Program-made: the position numbers and the translations under genes
The notes under the pieces: model-generated
The model's input: the letters and a program-made list of their open reading frames with translations, nothing else
What the model was told of the DNA's origin: nothing
The model's database searches: none
In this document: one piece after another, positions 8,024 to 16,680 of the stretch
Numbering within the stretch: the stretch's first letter is position 1
Layout of the letters: each line of letters starts with the position of its first letter
DNA from: Rubrivivax albus
GTDB lineage: Bacteria > Pseudomonadota > Gammaproteobacteria > Burkholderiales > Burkholderiaceae_C
Direction of reading: 5' to 3'
Length of the DNA stretch: 64,000 bases
Assembly (NCBI RefSeq): GCF_004016515.1
Contig: NZ_SACT01000008.1
Span: 62,001-126,000, forward strand

Positions 8024-9166
8024 TCAGCTCATGCCCGGGATCTTGCCGTGCACGTGCTCGTAGCCCACCAGGTAATCGGCCTCGTTGAGGAACATGTACT
8101 TGGCCACGCGCTTGGACCAGGCGCGCTGGCTGTCGACCACCTTCTTGAAGAACGGGTCCTCGGCCGACAGGCGGGCGGTCACCGTGTCCCAGGCCTTGAT
8201 CTGGGCCTCGAAGATGGACTTCGGCGTGCGCGTGACGCTGACCTTGTCCTTGTTGATCAGCTCGTCCAGGTCGCGCGAGTAGTTGTCCATCGCCGTCCAC
8301 CAGTTCGACGACGACGCAGCCTCGGCGGCGTAGCGCAGGATGGCCTGCAGGTCCTTGGGCAGCGCGTCGTGCTTCTTCTTGTTGAAGGCGATCTCGAAGA
8401 ACTCCATGGCCTGGTGGAACGAGCCCATCATGTAGTTCTTGGCCACGTCCTGGGCGCCGAAGCGGCGGTCCGACGTGGGGTTGTTGAACTCGAAGGCCTC
8501 GATCACGCCACGGTCCATGGCGGGCACGATCTCGCCGCCGGGCAGCTGCGTCACGCGCACGCCGAGTTCCTGCATCAGGTCGGCCGCCAGGCCCACGGTG
8601 CGGTACTTCAGGCCCTTGAGGCCGTCGGCATTGGTGATCGGCTTCTTGAACCAGCCCAGCGGCTGCGTGGGCATGGGCATCGCGAAGTAGCCCACGACGT
8701 CGAGGTTGAGCTTCTTCAGCAGCTCGTTGTAGAGCTCCAGGCCGCCGCCGCGGTAGATCCACGCCAGGGTCTGCGGCGCGTCGCAGCCGTTGATCGGGCC
8801 GGAGCCGAACAGCGAGGCCACCTTGCTCTTGCCGTACCAGTACACCGGCACGCCGTGGCAGGCGTCGAGCACGCCCTTGCTGGTGGCGTCCATGACCTCG
8901 AAGGGCTTGACCACCGCACCTCCGATCAGGTAATCGATGCGCAGGCGGCCGCCGGCCATCTCGTTGACGCGCGTGACGTACTCCTGCGCCATCTCGTTGA
9001 AGATGTCCTTGGCGCCCCAGGCGCCCTGCATCTTCAGCACGATGGGGCTCTGCGCCACCGAGATCATCGGCGCCGTCATCGCCGCGGCACCGGCGGCACC
9101 GCTGACGGCGGCACCCAAGAAGCGCCGACGGGAAGCCGGGGTGCGGGTGGAATCGTTTTGGCTCAT
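8024..9166 (-). CDS. dctP: TRAP transporter periplasmic receptor, TakP-like (DctP family)
   Basis: The 380-aa periplasmic binding protein captures the ligand for the DctQM permease. The N-terminus carries a twin-arginine signal (SRRRFLGAAVSG, cleaved near APMISVAQS). The mature protein has the features of the TakP/2-oxo-acid and mannitol/chloroaromatic receptor subgroup: YWYGKSKVASLFGSGP, AMPMPTQPLGWFKKPI, TVGLAADLMQELG and the ligand/metal region EAFEFNNPTSDRRFG. This suggests 2-oxo or hydroxy acids as ligands, but that is inference. ATG 9166 is selected because GGAGA precedes it and the Tat motif follows. It is the first gene of the operon, and a dyad lies upstream at 9225-9241. Confidence 0.9.
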   Translation of the reverse strand: MSQNDSTRTPASRRRFLGAAVSGAAGAAAMTAPMISVAQSPIVLKMQGAWGAKDIFNEMAQEYVTRVNEMAGGRLRIDYLIGGAVVKPFEVMDATSKGVLDACHGVPVYWYGKSKVASLFGSGPINGCDAPQTLAWIYRGGGLELYNELLKKLNLDVVGYFAMPMPTQPLGWFKKPITNADGLKGLKYRTVGLAADLMQELGVRVTQLPGGEIVPAMDRGVIEAFEFNNPTSDRRFGAQDVAKNYMMGSFHQAMEFFEIAFNKKKHDALPKDLQAILRYAAEAASSSNWWTAMDNYSRDLDELINKDKVSVTRTPKSIFEAQIKAWDTVTARLSAEDPFFKKVVDSQRAWSKRVAKYMFLNEADYLVGYEHVHGKIPGMS

Positions 9167-9224
9167 GGCTTGTCTCCGTGTCGTGGTCCGAACCACCCGG
9201 ACGCTCCAAAAAGGGCCGGGATAG

Positions 9225-9241
9225 GGGTTGACTATCAACCC
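9225..9241. promoter_or_regulatory. perfect dyad in the promoter region of the TRAP operon
   Basis: GGGTTGA-CTA-TCAACCC is a perfect 7-3-7 inverted repeat centred 67 nt upstream of the receptor start codon. On the minus strand a possible promoter (TTGTCG, 17 nt, GATAGT) would place the -10 element inside the dyad, so a bound protein would block transcription. The TTGA-TCAA spacing (3 nt) is too short for an FNR/Crp site. Which regulator binds is unknown. Confidence 0.5.
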
Positions 9242-9352
9242 GCGTTCAGTACACGACAAGCCGGGGCAACCCGAACGGATTGACCGCAGGCAAGCGGCGG
9301 CAGTTTCGACCGACGCGTGCGGAATCGGGGGGCGCCGTAGGCGCCCGTGCGG

Positions 9353-10063
9353 TCAGGCGCCGGCGAGCCCGCGCAGCCCCTGTGGATCGAGCACGCGCAG
9401 CGTGTAGCCGCTGACGGCGATCAGCCCGCGGTCGGACAGGCTGCGCATCAGGCGCGACAGCGTCTCCGGCGTCATGCCCAGCTGCGAGGCGATGTCGCGC
9501 TTGCGCTCGGCCAGGCGCAGCACCGACGGCTGGGCGCGGCCGGCGAACTGGGCGCAGATCCAGGCCGCCAGACGCGCGCCGGCATCCTTGTGCATCAGTT
9601 CGTGCAGGCGCGACTCGAGCCGGCCGACCTCGCGCGCCAGCGCGTCGCTGAAGCGCAGCGCCAGCATCGGGTGACGGGCCAGCACCGCACGCAGCGGATC
9701 CAGCGGCAACTCCACCAGCAGCACCTGCGACTGCGCCACCGCGTCGCAACCGTGCTGGCCATGCACCCACGGCCCGGCCAGCGCCAGCCAGCCCGGCGCG
9801 TGCAGCACCCGCTCGGCGGTCAGGCCACGTTCGGCGTGCCACCAGCCGGATGCCGCCTGACCGTCCAGCAAGGCGACGACCGCGTGCGCCGTGTCGCCAC
9901 GGGAGAAGATGCGGCGCCCCTCGGCGACGTGGCGGGCCTGCGCCAAGCGCTCCAGCGCGTCGGCATCCTGGGCGGAGAGGGAGCCGAGCAGGGCCGGCCA
10001 CGGCACCTGCACGGTGCCGCGGGCGGGTGCCAGGGCTTCGAGGGAGGGGGCGATGGCGTTCAT
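9353..10063 (-). CDS. Crp/Fnr-family transcriptional regulator
   Basis: A 236-aa regulator with an N-terminal cyclic-nucleotide-binding-like beta-roll (residues about 30-130, ending VLLVELPLDPLRAVL), a long dimer helix (HPMLALRFSDALAREVGRLE) and a C-terminal winged helix. The recognition helix reads MTPETLSRLMRSL. The E-x-x-S-R pattern is that of the FNR/DNR type, which reads TTGA half-sites. There is no N-terminal cysteine cluster, so it is not an oxygen-sensing FNR iron-sulfur protein. DNR/NNR-like or other effector classes are possible. The start ATG 10063 is preferred over ATG 10126, which lies in the region holding a possible TTGAC-like site. It is flanked by the TRAP operon and the glycerate kinase gene, in the same direction as both. 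Confidence 0.8.
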   Translation of the reverse strand: MNAIAPSLEALAPARGTVQVPWPALLGSLSAQDADALERLAQARHVAEGRRIFSRGDTAHAVVALLDGQAASGWWHAERGLTAERVLHAPGWLALAGPWVHGQHGCDAVAQSQVLLVELPLDPLRAVLARHPMLALRFSDALAREVGRLESRLHELMHKDAGARLAAWICAQFAGRAQPSVLRLAERKRDIASQLGMTPETLSRLMRSLSDRGLIAVSGYTLRVLDPQGLRGLAGA

Positions 10064-10117
10064 GACCGGACCAGCGTTGTATGGGTCCGAATGTCGCCAA
10101 CGCCGCCGGGTTGCGTC

Positions 10118-10131
10118 TTGCGCCATGTCAA
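10118..10131. promoter_or_regulatory. possible FNR/DNR-type half-palindromic site upstream of the Crp/Fnr gene
   Basis: TTGCG-CCAT-GTCAA has the 5-4-5 geometry of the TTGAT-N4-ATCAA box: one half (GTCAA, complement TTGAC) matches 4 of 5, the other 3 of 5. It lies about 60 nt before the ATG of the Crp/Fnr-type regulator whose recognition helix predicts such a target, so autoregulation is possible. A short degenerate match like this can arise by chance. Confidence 0.25.
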
Positions 10132-10161
10132 CACGGCGCGACAGTGCGGGCGGGCGAATCG

Positions 10162-11469
<1,308 letters not shown>

Positions 11470-11526
11470 GGCGCCACCTTCAGCACGACGCACTGCGGCC
11501 GCGGCACCCACCCAGCGGCGCTCGCG

Positions 11527-12291
11527 TCACGCGGGCCTCCGCATCGCGCCCAGCAGTTCCTGTGAGCCGGCGGCCAGGATGCGCGCGTCGGAGCTCACGG
11601 TGACGAAGCGGAAGCCCTTGGCGATGCGGGCCAGGGCCACGTCGGGCCGCCCGTTGTGGATGCCGGCCTTGACGCCATGGGCAGTGGCGCGCGCGACGAT
11701 GTGGTCGATGGCCTGCTGCACCTTGGGCTCGACATCGTCGAACACCGGCTTGCAGCCGAGCGCCAGCGAGAGGTCGGACGGACCGATGTAGATCGCGTCC
11801 AGCCCTTCCACCGACAGGATGGCGTCCAGGTTGTCCAGCGCCTGCGCCGTCTCGATCATCGCAAAGGCCACCACGGTCTGGTTCGCGTGCGCGGGGTAGT
11901 CGGCGCCGCCGTAGAGCAGCGCACGCACCGGGCCGAAGCTGCGCGTGCCCTGCGGCGCGTAGTGCGTCCAGGCCACCAGCTTCGCCGCGTCGTCGGCGGT
12001 GTTGACCATGGGCGCGATCACGCCATACGCACCCGCGTCCAGCGCCTTCATCACGATGCCCGGCTCCAGCCAGGGCACGCGCACGATGGGCACCGTGGGC
12101 GTGGTGCTGATGGCCTGAAGCATGCCCACCATGGCCTGATAGTCCACCACGCCGTGCTGCAGGTCGATGGTCAGCGTGTCCCAGCCCTGGTGCGCCATGA
12201 CCTCGGCGCTGAAGCCGTTGGGCACCGCCAGCCAGCCGTTGACGGCGGCCTGATCCTGGGCCCACAGCGTGCGCAGGCGGTTCTCTCTCAT
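11527..12291 (-). CDS. garL: HpcH/HpaI-family class II aldolase, likely 2-dehydro-3-deoxyglucarate aldolase
   Basis: Cleaves a 2-keto-3-deoxy sugar acid to pyruvate plus an aldehyde; in this setting 5-keto-4-deoxyglucarate to pyruvate and tartronate semialdehyde. The 254-aa TIM barrel shows the family metal/substrate residues: NGWLAVPNGFSAEVMAHQGWD, TIDLQHGVVDY, VRVPWLEPGIVMKALDAGA, AMIETAQALDNLDAI (metal Glu) and IYIGPSDLSLALG (metal Asp). ATG 12291 follows GAGGAGA. It precedes the glycerate kinase by 57 nt and follows the GntR regulator, with an operator-like dyad between them. HpaI (4-hydroxy-2-oxoheptanedioate) cannot be excluded by motif alone, but there is no aromatic pathway nearby. 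Confidence 0.85.
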   Translation of the reverse strand: MRENRLRTLWAQDQAAVNGWLAVPNGFSAEVMAHQGWDTLTIDLQHGVVDYQAMVGMLQAISTTPTVPIVRVPWLEPGIVMKALDAGAYGVIAPMVNTADDAAKLVAWTHYAPQGTRSFGPVRALLYGGADYPAHANQTVVAFAMIETAQALDNLDAILSVEGLDAIYIGPSDLSLALGCKPVFDDVEPKVQQAIDHIVARATAHGVKAGIHNGRPDVALARIAKGFRFVTVSSDARILAAGSQELLGAMRRPA

Positions 12292-12351
12292 CGGGACGGT
12301 CTCCTCGTGGCAGATTGGGGTTCGGCGGGCTCGAACGGACACCGGCGCCAA

Positions 12352-12364
12352 GTCATCGTACAAC
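12352..12364. promoter_or_regulatory. operator-like dyad upstream of the aldolase/kinase genes
   Basis: On the minus strand GTTGT-ACG-ATGAC, a half-conserved copy of the perfect dyad at 13184. Nine of the first ten minus-strand bases around GTTGTACGA are shared with that site. It lies 61 nt before the aldolase ATG and touches the stop codon of the GntR gene, so the aldolase-kinase pair can be repressed separately from the regulator. Confidence 0.5.
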
Positions 12365-13119
12365 TATCCCATTTCACCGGCGGCAGAGCGCCGCCGACGT
12401 TCGCGGCTGTTGACCAGGTGGGTGCGCATCGCGGCCCGGGCGCCATCGGCGTCCTGGCGGGCGATGGCGTCGAAGATGCTCTCGTGTTCCGCGTTCACGC
12501 GCCGCAGGTAGGCCCGCCGCGATGGGTCCACGGGCCCAGGTGGCACCGACGCCCCATCGGCGTCGCCCTGCGATTCCAGCCGTGCGCGCGGGATGATGCG
12601 CGCGCCGAAGGTGGCCATCAGCGCCGAGAAATGCGTGTTCTGCGTGGCACGTGCGATCTCGCCGTGAAAGCGGGCGTCGGGCGCCACCGCGTCGCGGCCG
12701 GCCTCGACCGCGTCGGCGAATTCGTCCAGCGCCGCGCGCATCACCGCCAGGTTGTCGGCGGTGCGGCGCTGTGCGGCAAGGCCTGCGGCCTCGGTCTCGA
12801 CACCGAGGCGCAGCTCCAGCACTGCGATCACGTCGCGCAGCGTCTCCAGCTGCCGCGGGCCCAGGCTGAAGGCCGGCTCCGCCCCGGGGCCGACGACGAA
12901 GGTGCCGATGCCATGGCGCGTGGCCACCAGGCCGGCGGCCTGCAGGCGCGAGAGTGCCTCGCGCACCACGGTGCGGCTGACGCCGTAGGCCTGCATCACC
13001 TGGCCCTCGGTGGGCAGCTTGGTGTGCGGTGCCAGCCGGCCGTCGCGGATCTGTGCCGAGAGCTGCTCGACCAGGCCTTGCGCCAGGGTGCGCGGTCGTC
13101 GGAGAGGAGAGGTCTGCAT
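12364..13119 (-). CDS. FadR-type GntR-family transcriptional regulator of the uronate/aldarate genes
   Basis: A 251-aa regulator with an N-terminal winged helix (TLAQGLVEQLSAQIRDGRL, LPTEGQVMQAYGVSRTVVREAL, then GLVATRHGIGTFV) and a C-terminal all-helical FCD ligand domain (residues about 90-230; RDVIAVLELRLGVE, FHGEIARATQN, EHESIFDAIARQDADGAR). The last segment with its conserved His/Asp positions is the metal and acid-ligand pocket of this class. The start ATG 13119 has only a weak ribosome-binding site. It sits between the two arms of the uronate gene set and is divergent from uronate dehydrogenase. The dyads at 13184 and 12352 match the TNGT-N3-ACNA pattern known for FadR-family operators. 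Confidence 0.88.
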   Translation of the reverse strand: MQTSPLRRPRTLAQGLVEQLSAQIRDGRLAPHTKLPTEGQVMQAYGVSRTVVREALSRLQAAGLVATRHGIGTFVVGPGAEPAFSLGPRQLETLRDVIAVLELRLGVETEAAGLAAQRRTADNLAVMRAALDEFADAVEAGRDAVAPDARFHGEIARATQNTHFSALMATFGARIIPRARLESQGDADGASVPPGPVDPSRRAYLRRVNAEHESIFDAIARQDADGARAAMRTHLVNSRERRRRSAAGEMG

Positions 13120-13183
13120 GGCCAGAATGAACCCGCCGGCACCGCGCTTGACAGGCGACAGGGCGGCACCAAGAATGGGCCGA

Positions 13184-13196
13184 GTTGTACGACAAC
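13184..13196. promoter_or_regulatory. perfect GntR/FadR-type operator dyad between regulator and uronate dehydrogenase
   Basis: GTTGT-ACG-ACAAC is a perfect 5-3-5 inverted repeat whose core TTGTACGACAA fits the TNGT-N3-ACNA consensus of FadR-subfamily GntR regulators. It lies in the 130-nt divergent gap, 65 nt upstream of each flanking start codon, so one site can control both directions. A partial copy occurs at 12352. Confidence 0.65.
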
Positions 13197-13249
13197 CTAT
13201 CACCTCGCGCAACACCAACTGCAACGTCAGCCCTCGGCTTCGTTCCGCC

Positions 13250-14056
13250 ATGACCACCACCCTGCGCTTCCACCGCCTGCTGCTCACCGGCGCCGCCGGC
13301 CACTTGGGCCGTGTGCTGCGGCCGCGGCTGAAGTCGCTCTGCGCTGAGCTGCGCCTGAGCGACGTGGCGCCGATGGACCCCGCCGGCCCGGGCGAGGAAC
13401 TCCGCCCGGCGGACCTGGCCGACAAGGCGGCCACGATGGCCCTGCTGGACGGGGTGGACGCCGTGGTGCACCTGGGTGGCATCTCCACGGAACACAGCTT
13501 CGAGGACATCGCCGGCCCCAACCTGTTCGGCGCCTACCATGTCTACGAAGGCGCCCGTGTGCACGGCTGCAGGCGCGTGGTGTTCGCCAGTTCCAACCAC
13601 GTCACCGGCTTCTACACGCAGGGCGAGACGATCTCGCCGCAGGCCGCACCCCGGCCCGACGGCTACTACGGCCTGTCCAAGGCCTTCGGCGAGAACCTGG
13701 CGCAGTTCTACTTCGACCGCTGGGGCATCGAAACCGTGAGCCTGCGCATCGGCTCGAGCTTCGCCAAACCCGCCGACCGCCGCATGCTGGCCACCTGGCT
13801 GAGCTTCGACGACCTGGAACGCCTGGTGACCGCGGCACTCACGGCCCCGGTGGTGGGGCACAGCGTGGTCTACGGCATGTCCGACAACCGGCTGGTCTGG
13901 TGGGACAACCGCAGCGCATCGCACCTGGGCTACCAGCCACAGGACAGCTCGGAGCAGTTCCGCGCCGCCATCGAGGCCCGCCAGGGCATCGTCGACCCGA
14001 CCCTGCCCGCCGCGCGCTTCCAGGGCGGTGCCTTCGTGACCCAGGGGCCGTTCTGA
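13250..14056 (+). CDS. udh: uronate dehydrogenase (NAD-dependent)
   Basis: Oxidises D-galacturonate or D-glucuronate to the aldarolactone with NAD, in the cytoplasm. The 268-aa SDR-fold protein has the NAD motif TGAAGHLGRVL near the N-terminus, the VVHLGGIS strand, ASSNHVTGFY, and the catalytic Y140-x3-K144 (YYGLSK). This length and the RIGSSFAKPADRRML, TWLSFDDL motifs match known Udh enzymes (about 265 aa). ATG 13250 is used because the Rossmann fold begins right after it. It is the first gene of the plus-strand arm, followed by a lactonase and galactarate dehydratase. Confidence 0.88.
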   Translation: MTTTLRFHRLLLTGAAGHLGRVLRPRLKSLCAELRLSDVAPMDPAGPGEELRPADLADKAATMALLDGVDAVVHLGGISTEHSFEDIAGPNLFGAYHVYEGARVHGCRRVVFASSNHVTGFYTQGETISPQAAPRPDGYYGLSKAFGENLAQFYFDRWGIETVSLRIGSSFAKPADRRMLATWLSFDDLERLVTAALTAPVVGHSVVYGMSDNRLVWWDNRSASHLGYQPQDSSEQFRAAIEARQGIVDPTLPAARFQGGAFVTQGPF

Positions 14057-14122
14057 CACCCGCCAGGTCGACCCGCCGCCGCGCCGAGCCGCCGCACCGG
14101 GCCGCCGGCATCCCCTGACCTC

Positions 14123-15124
14123 ATGGAGCGCCCCCCGATGGACACCGGACCCACCCTGCCCTTCACCCCCAGCACCCGCCTGCCCGACCCGCGCATCGAG
14201 ATCCTGGACGAGCGCGGTCTGGCCCTGCGCCTGATGTCCGGCACCGTGGAGCAGTTGGCGCGCGGCTTCTACTGGGCCGAGGGCCCGGTGTGGTTCGGCG
14301 ACGGGCGCTACCTGCTGTTCAGCGACATCCCCAACAACCGCATCCTGCGCTGGGACGACTGCAATGGTGCGCTGAGCACCTTCCGCGCCCCGTCGAACCA
14401 CGCCAACGGCCTGGCCCGTGACCACCTGGGGCGCCTGCTGGCCTGTGAGCATGGCACGCGCCGCGTCACGCGCACCGAGCACGACGGCCGGATCACCGTG
14501 CTGGCCGAGCAGTACCAGGGCAAGCGCCTGAACTCGCCCAACGACATCGTCTGCCAGATGCAGGGCGAGCACCGCGGCGCCATCTGGTTTACCGACCCGC
14601 CGTTCGGCATCCTGGGCTGGTGGGAAGGCGAACCGGCCACGCCGGAACTGCCGCACGGCGTCTACCGCATCGACCCCGCCAGCGGCGAATTGACGATGGT
14701 GCTGGACGACCTGCAGGGCAGCAACGGCCTGGCTTTCAGCCCCGACGAGACGGTGATGTACGTGGTGGAGAGCCGCGCGAAACCGCACCGCGTGATCTGG
14801 GCCTACGACGTGGTGGGCGCCACGCTGAAGAACAAGCGCCTGTACGTCAGTGCCCAGGGCCCCGGCGCCTATGACGGCATCGCCGTGGACCAGGCCGGCA
14901 ACGTCTGGTGCGGCTTCGGCAGCGACGGCTCCGTCGGCACCGACCCGGACGGCCTGGACGGCGTGCGCGTCTACGATCCCGAAGGCCGGCCACTGCTGCA
15001 CGTGCACCTGCCCGAGCGTTGCGCCAACCTGTGCTTCGGCGGGCCCAAGCGCAACCGGTTGTTCATGGCGGCCAGCCATTCGCTGTACGCGCTGCACGTG
15101 AACGCGCGCGGGGCGGTGGCGTGA
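14123..15124 (+). CDS. SMP-30/gluconolactonase-family lactonase, probably aldarolactone hydrolase
   Basis: A 333-aa six-bladed beta-propeller of the SMP-30/gluconolaconase/LRE family. The metal-site motifs are present: YWAEGPVWF (Glu), KRLNSPNDIV (Asn), SNGLAFSPDE and AYDGIAVDQAGNVW (Asp). Such enzymes open sugar lactones. Located between uronate dehydrogenase and galactarate dehydratase, it most likely hydrolyses galactaro- or glucarolactone to the open aldarate. Either ATG 14123 or ATG 14138 may start it. Its stop overlaps the GTG of the next gene (GTGA at 15121-15124), so the two are translationally coupled. Confidence 0.85.
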   Translation: MERPPMDTGPTLPFTPSTRLPDPRIEILDERGLALRLMSGTVEQLARGFYWAEGPVWFGDGRYLLFSDIPNNRILRWDDCNGALSTFRAPSNHANGLARDHLGRLLACEHGTRRVTRTEHDGRITVLAEQYQGKRLNSPNDIVCQMQGEHRGAIWFTDPPFGILGWWEGEPATPELPHGVYRIDPASGELTMVLDDLQGSNGLAFSPDETVMYVVESRAKPHRVIWAYDVVGATLKNKRLYVSAQGPGAYDGIAVDQAGNVWCGFGSDGSVGTDPDGLDGVRVYDPEGRPLLHVHLPERCANLCFGGPKRNRLFMAASHSLYALHVNARGAVA

Positions 15125-16680
15125 CGACACCACCGTCCATGCCGGTGCTGGTGCCGGTCCTGGTGAGAATGCACCCGGACGACAACGTCGCCATCGTCGG
15201 CAACCCCGGTGGCCTGCCCGCCGGCACCGTGCTGCCCGGTGGCCTGGTGCTGCAGGAGAAGCTGCCGCAGGCGCACAAGGTGGCGCTGCGCGACGTGCGC
15301 GTGGGCGAGCCTGTGCGGCGCTACGGCATCCCCATCGGCTTCGCCAACCGCGACATCGGCGCCGGCGGTTGGGTGCACGAACGCCTGCTCACGATGCCCG
15401 AGGCCCGTGCACTCGGCGGCCTGCCGATGGCCACCGCGCCCTTGCCGGACGCCGCGCCGCTGGACGGCTACACCTTCCAGGGCTACCGCAACGCCGACGG
15501 CAGCGTGGGCACGCGCAACCTGCTGGCGGTATCGACCACCGTGCAGTGCGTGGCCGGCGTGCTGGACGCGGCGGTGGAACGCATCCGCCGCGAGCTGCTG
15601 CCGCGCTACCCGAACGTCGACGGCGTGGTGGCGCTCACCCACGCCTATGGCTGCGGCGTGGCCATCGACGCGCCGGGCGCGGAGATCCCCATCCGCACGC
15701 TGCGCCACCTGGCGAAGAACCCGAACTTCGGCGGCGAGGTGATGCTGGTCTCGCTGGGCTGCGAGAAGCTGCAGCCCGAGCGCCTGTTCCCACCCGGCAG
15801 CATCGCCATCGCCGATGGGCTGGCCGCCCACCACGTGCGGCTGCAGGACGAGGACGGCTTCGCTGCGATGACCGCGCGCATCCTGCAGCAGGCAGAAGCG
15901 CACCTGCAGCGGCTGAACGCGCGCCGGCGCGAGACCGTGCCCGCCAGCGCACTGGTCGTGGGCATGCAGTGCGGCGGCAGCGACGCCTTCAGCGGCGTCA
16001 CCGCCAACCCGGCCGTGGGTGCCTGCACCGACCTGCTGGTGCGTGCCGGCGCCACCGTGATGTTCAGCGAGACCACCGAGGTACGCGACGCGGTGGAGCA
16101 GCTCACGGCCCGCGCCCGCACGCCCGAGGTGGCCCGGCGCATCGTCGACGAGATGGCCTGGTACGACGCCTACCTCGCCCGCGGCGGCGTGGACCGCAGC
16201 GCCAACACCACGCCGGGCAACAAGGCCGGGGGGCTGTCGAACATCGTCGAGAAGGCGATGGGCTCCATCGTCAAGAGTGGCAGCCGGCCGATCGACGGCG
16301 TGCTGTCGCCGGGCGAGCACCTGGCCGGTCGGCGCGGCCTGTTCTACGCCGCCACGCCGGCGTCGGACTTCATCTGCGGCACGCTGCAGCTGGCCGCCGG
16401 CATGAACCTGCACGTGTTCACCACCGGCCGCGGCACGCCCTACGGCCTGGCAGCCTGCCCGGTGCTGAAGGTGGCCACGCGCAGTGAACTGGCCCGCCAG
16501 TGGCACGACCTGATGGACTTCGACGCCGGCCGCATCGCCAACGGCCAGTGGACCATCGCACAGGCCGGCCAGGCCATGTTCGAGCAGCTGCTGGCCGTGG
16601 CCAGCGGTGAACGTACCTGGGCCGAGCGCCACGGCCTGGCCAACGACCTGGTGCTGTTCAACCCGGCGCCGGTGACCTGA
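15121..16680 (+). CDS. garD: galactarate dehydratase (GarD; UxaA/GarD family)
   Basis: Dehydrates galactarate (possibly also glucarate) to 5-keto-4-deoxy-D-glucarate using ferrous iron. From GTG 15121 the protein has 519 aa, close to E. coli GarD (523). It shows the N-terminal SAF domain (DDNVAIVGNPGGLPAGT), the linker motif GYRNADGSVGTRN, and the metal/active-site motifs LTHAYGCGVA, SLGCEKLQPE, GMQCGGSDAFSGVTANPAVG and NTTPGNKAGGLSNIVEKAMG. The start overlaps the lactonase stop. It ends base-to-base against the convergent glgC stop, with no room for a separate terminator. This is the third step of the pathway encoded around it. Confidence 0.92.
   Translation: MTTPPSMPVLVPVLVRMHPDDNVAIVGNPGGLPAGTVLPGGLVLQEKLPQAHKVALRDVRVGEPVRRYGIPIGFANRDIGAGGWVHERLLTMPEARALGGLPMATAPLPDAAPLDGYTFQGYRNADGSVGTRNLLAVSTTVQCVAGVLDAAVERIRRELLPRYPNVDGVVALTHAYGCGVAIDAPGAEIPIRTLRHLAKNPNFGGEVMLVSLGCEKLQPERLFPPGSIAIADGLAAHHVRLQDEDGFAAMTARILQQAEAHLQRLNARRRETVPASALVVGMQCGGSDAFSGVTANPAVGACTDLLVRAGATVMFSETTEVRDAVEQLTARARTPEVARRIVDEMAWYDAYLARGGVDRSANTTPGNKAGGLSNIVEKAMGSIVKSGSRPIDGVLSPGEHLAGRRGLFYAATPASDFICGTLQLAAGMNLHVFTTGRGTPYGLAACPVLKVATRSELARQWHDLMDFDAGRIANGQWTIAQAGQAMFEQLLAVASGERTWAERHGLANDLVLFNPAPVT

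Noticed and set aside
9225..9241. Reading the TRAP dyad as an FNR/Crp box controlled by the neighbouring Crp/Fnr gene
   Set aside because: TTGA and TCAA are separated by 3 nt, whereas FNR/Crp-type sites need 6; kept only as a dyad of unknown binder.
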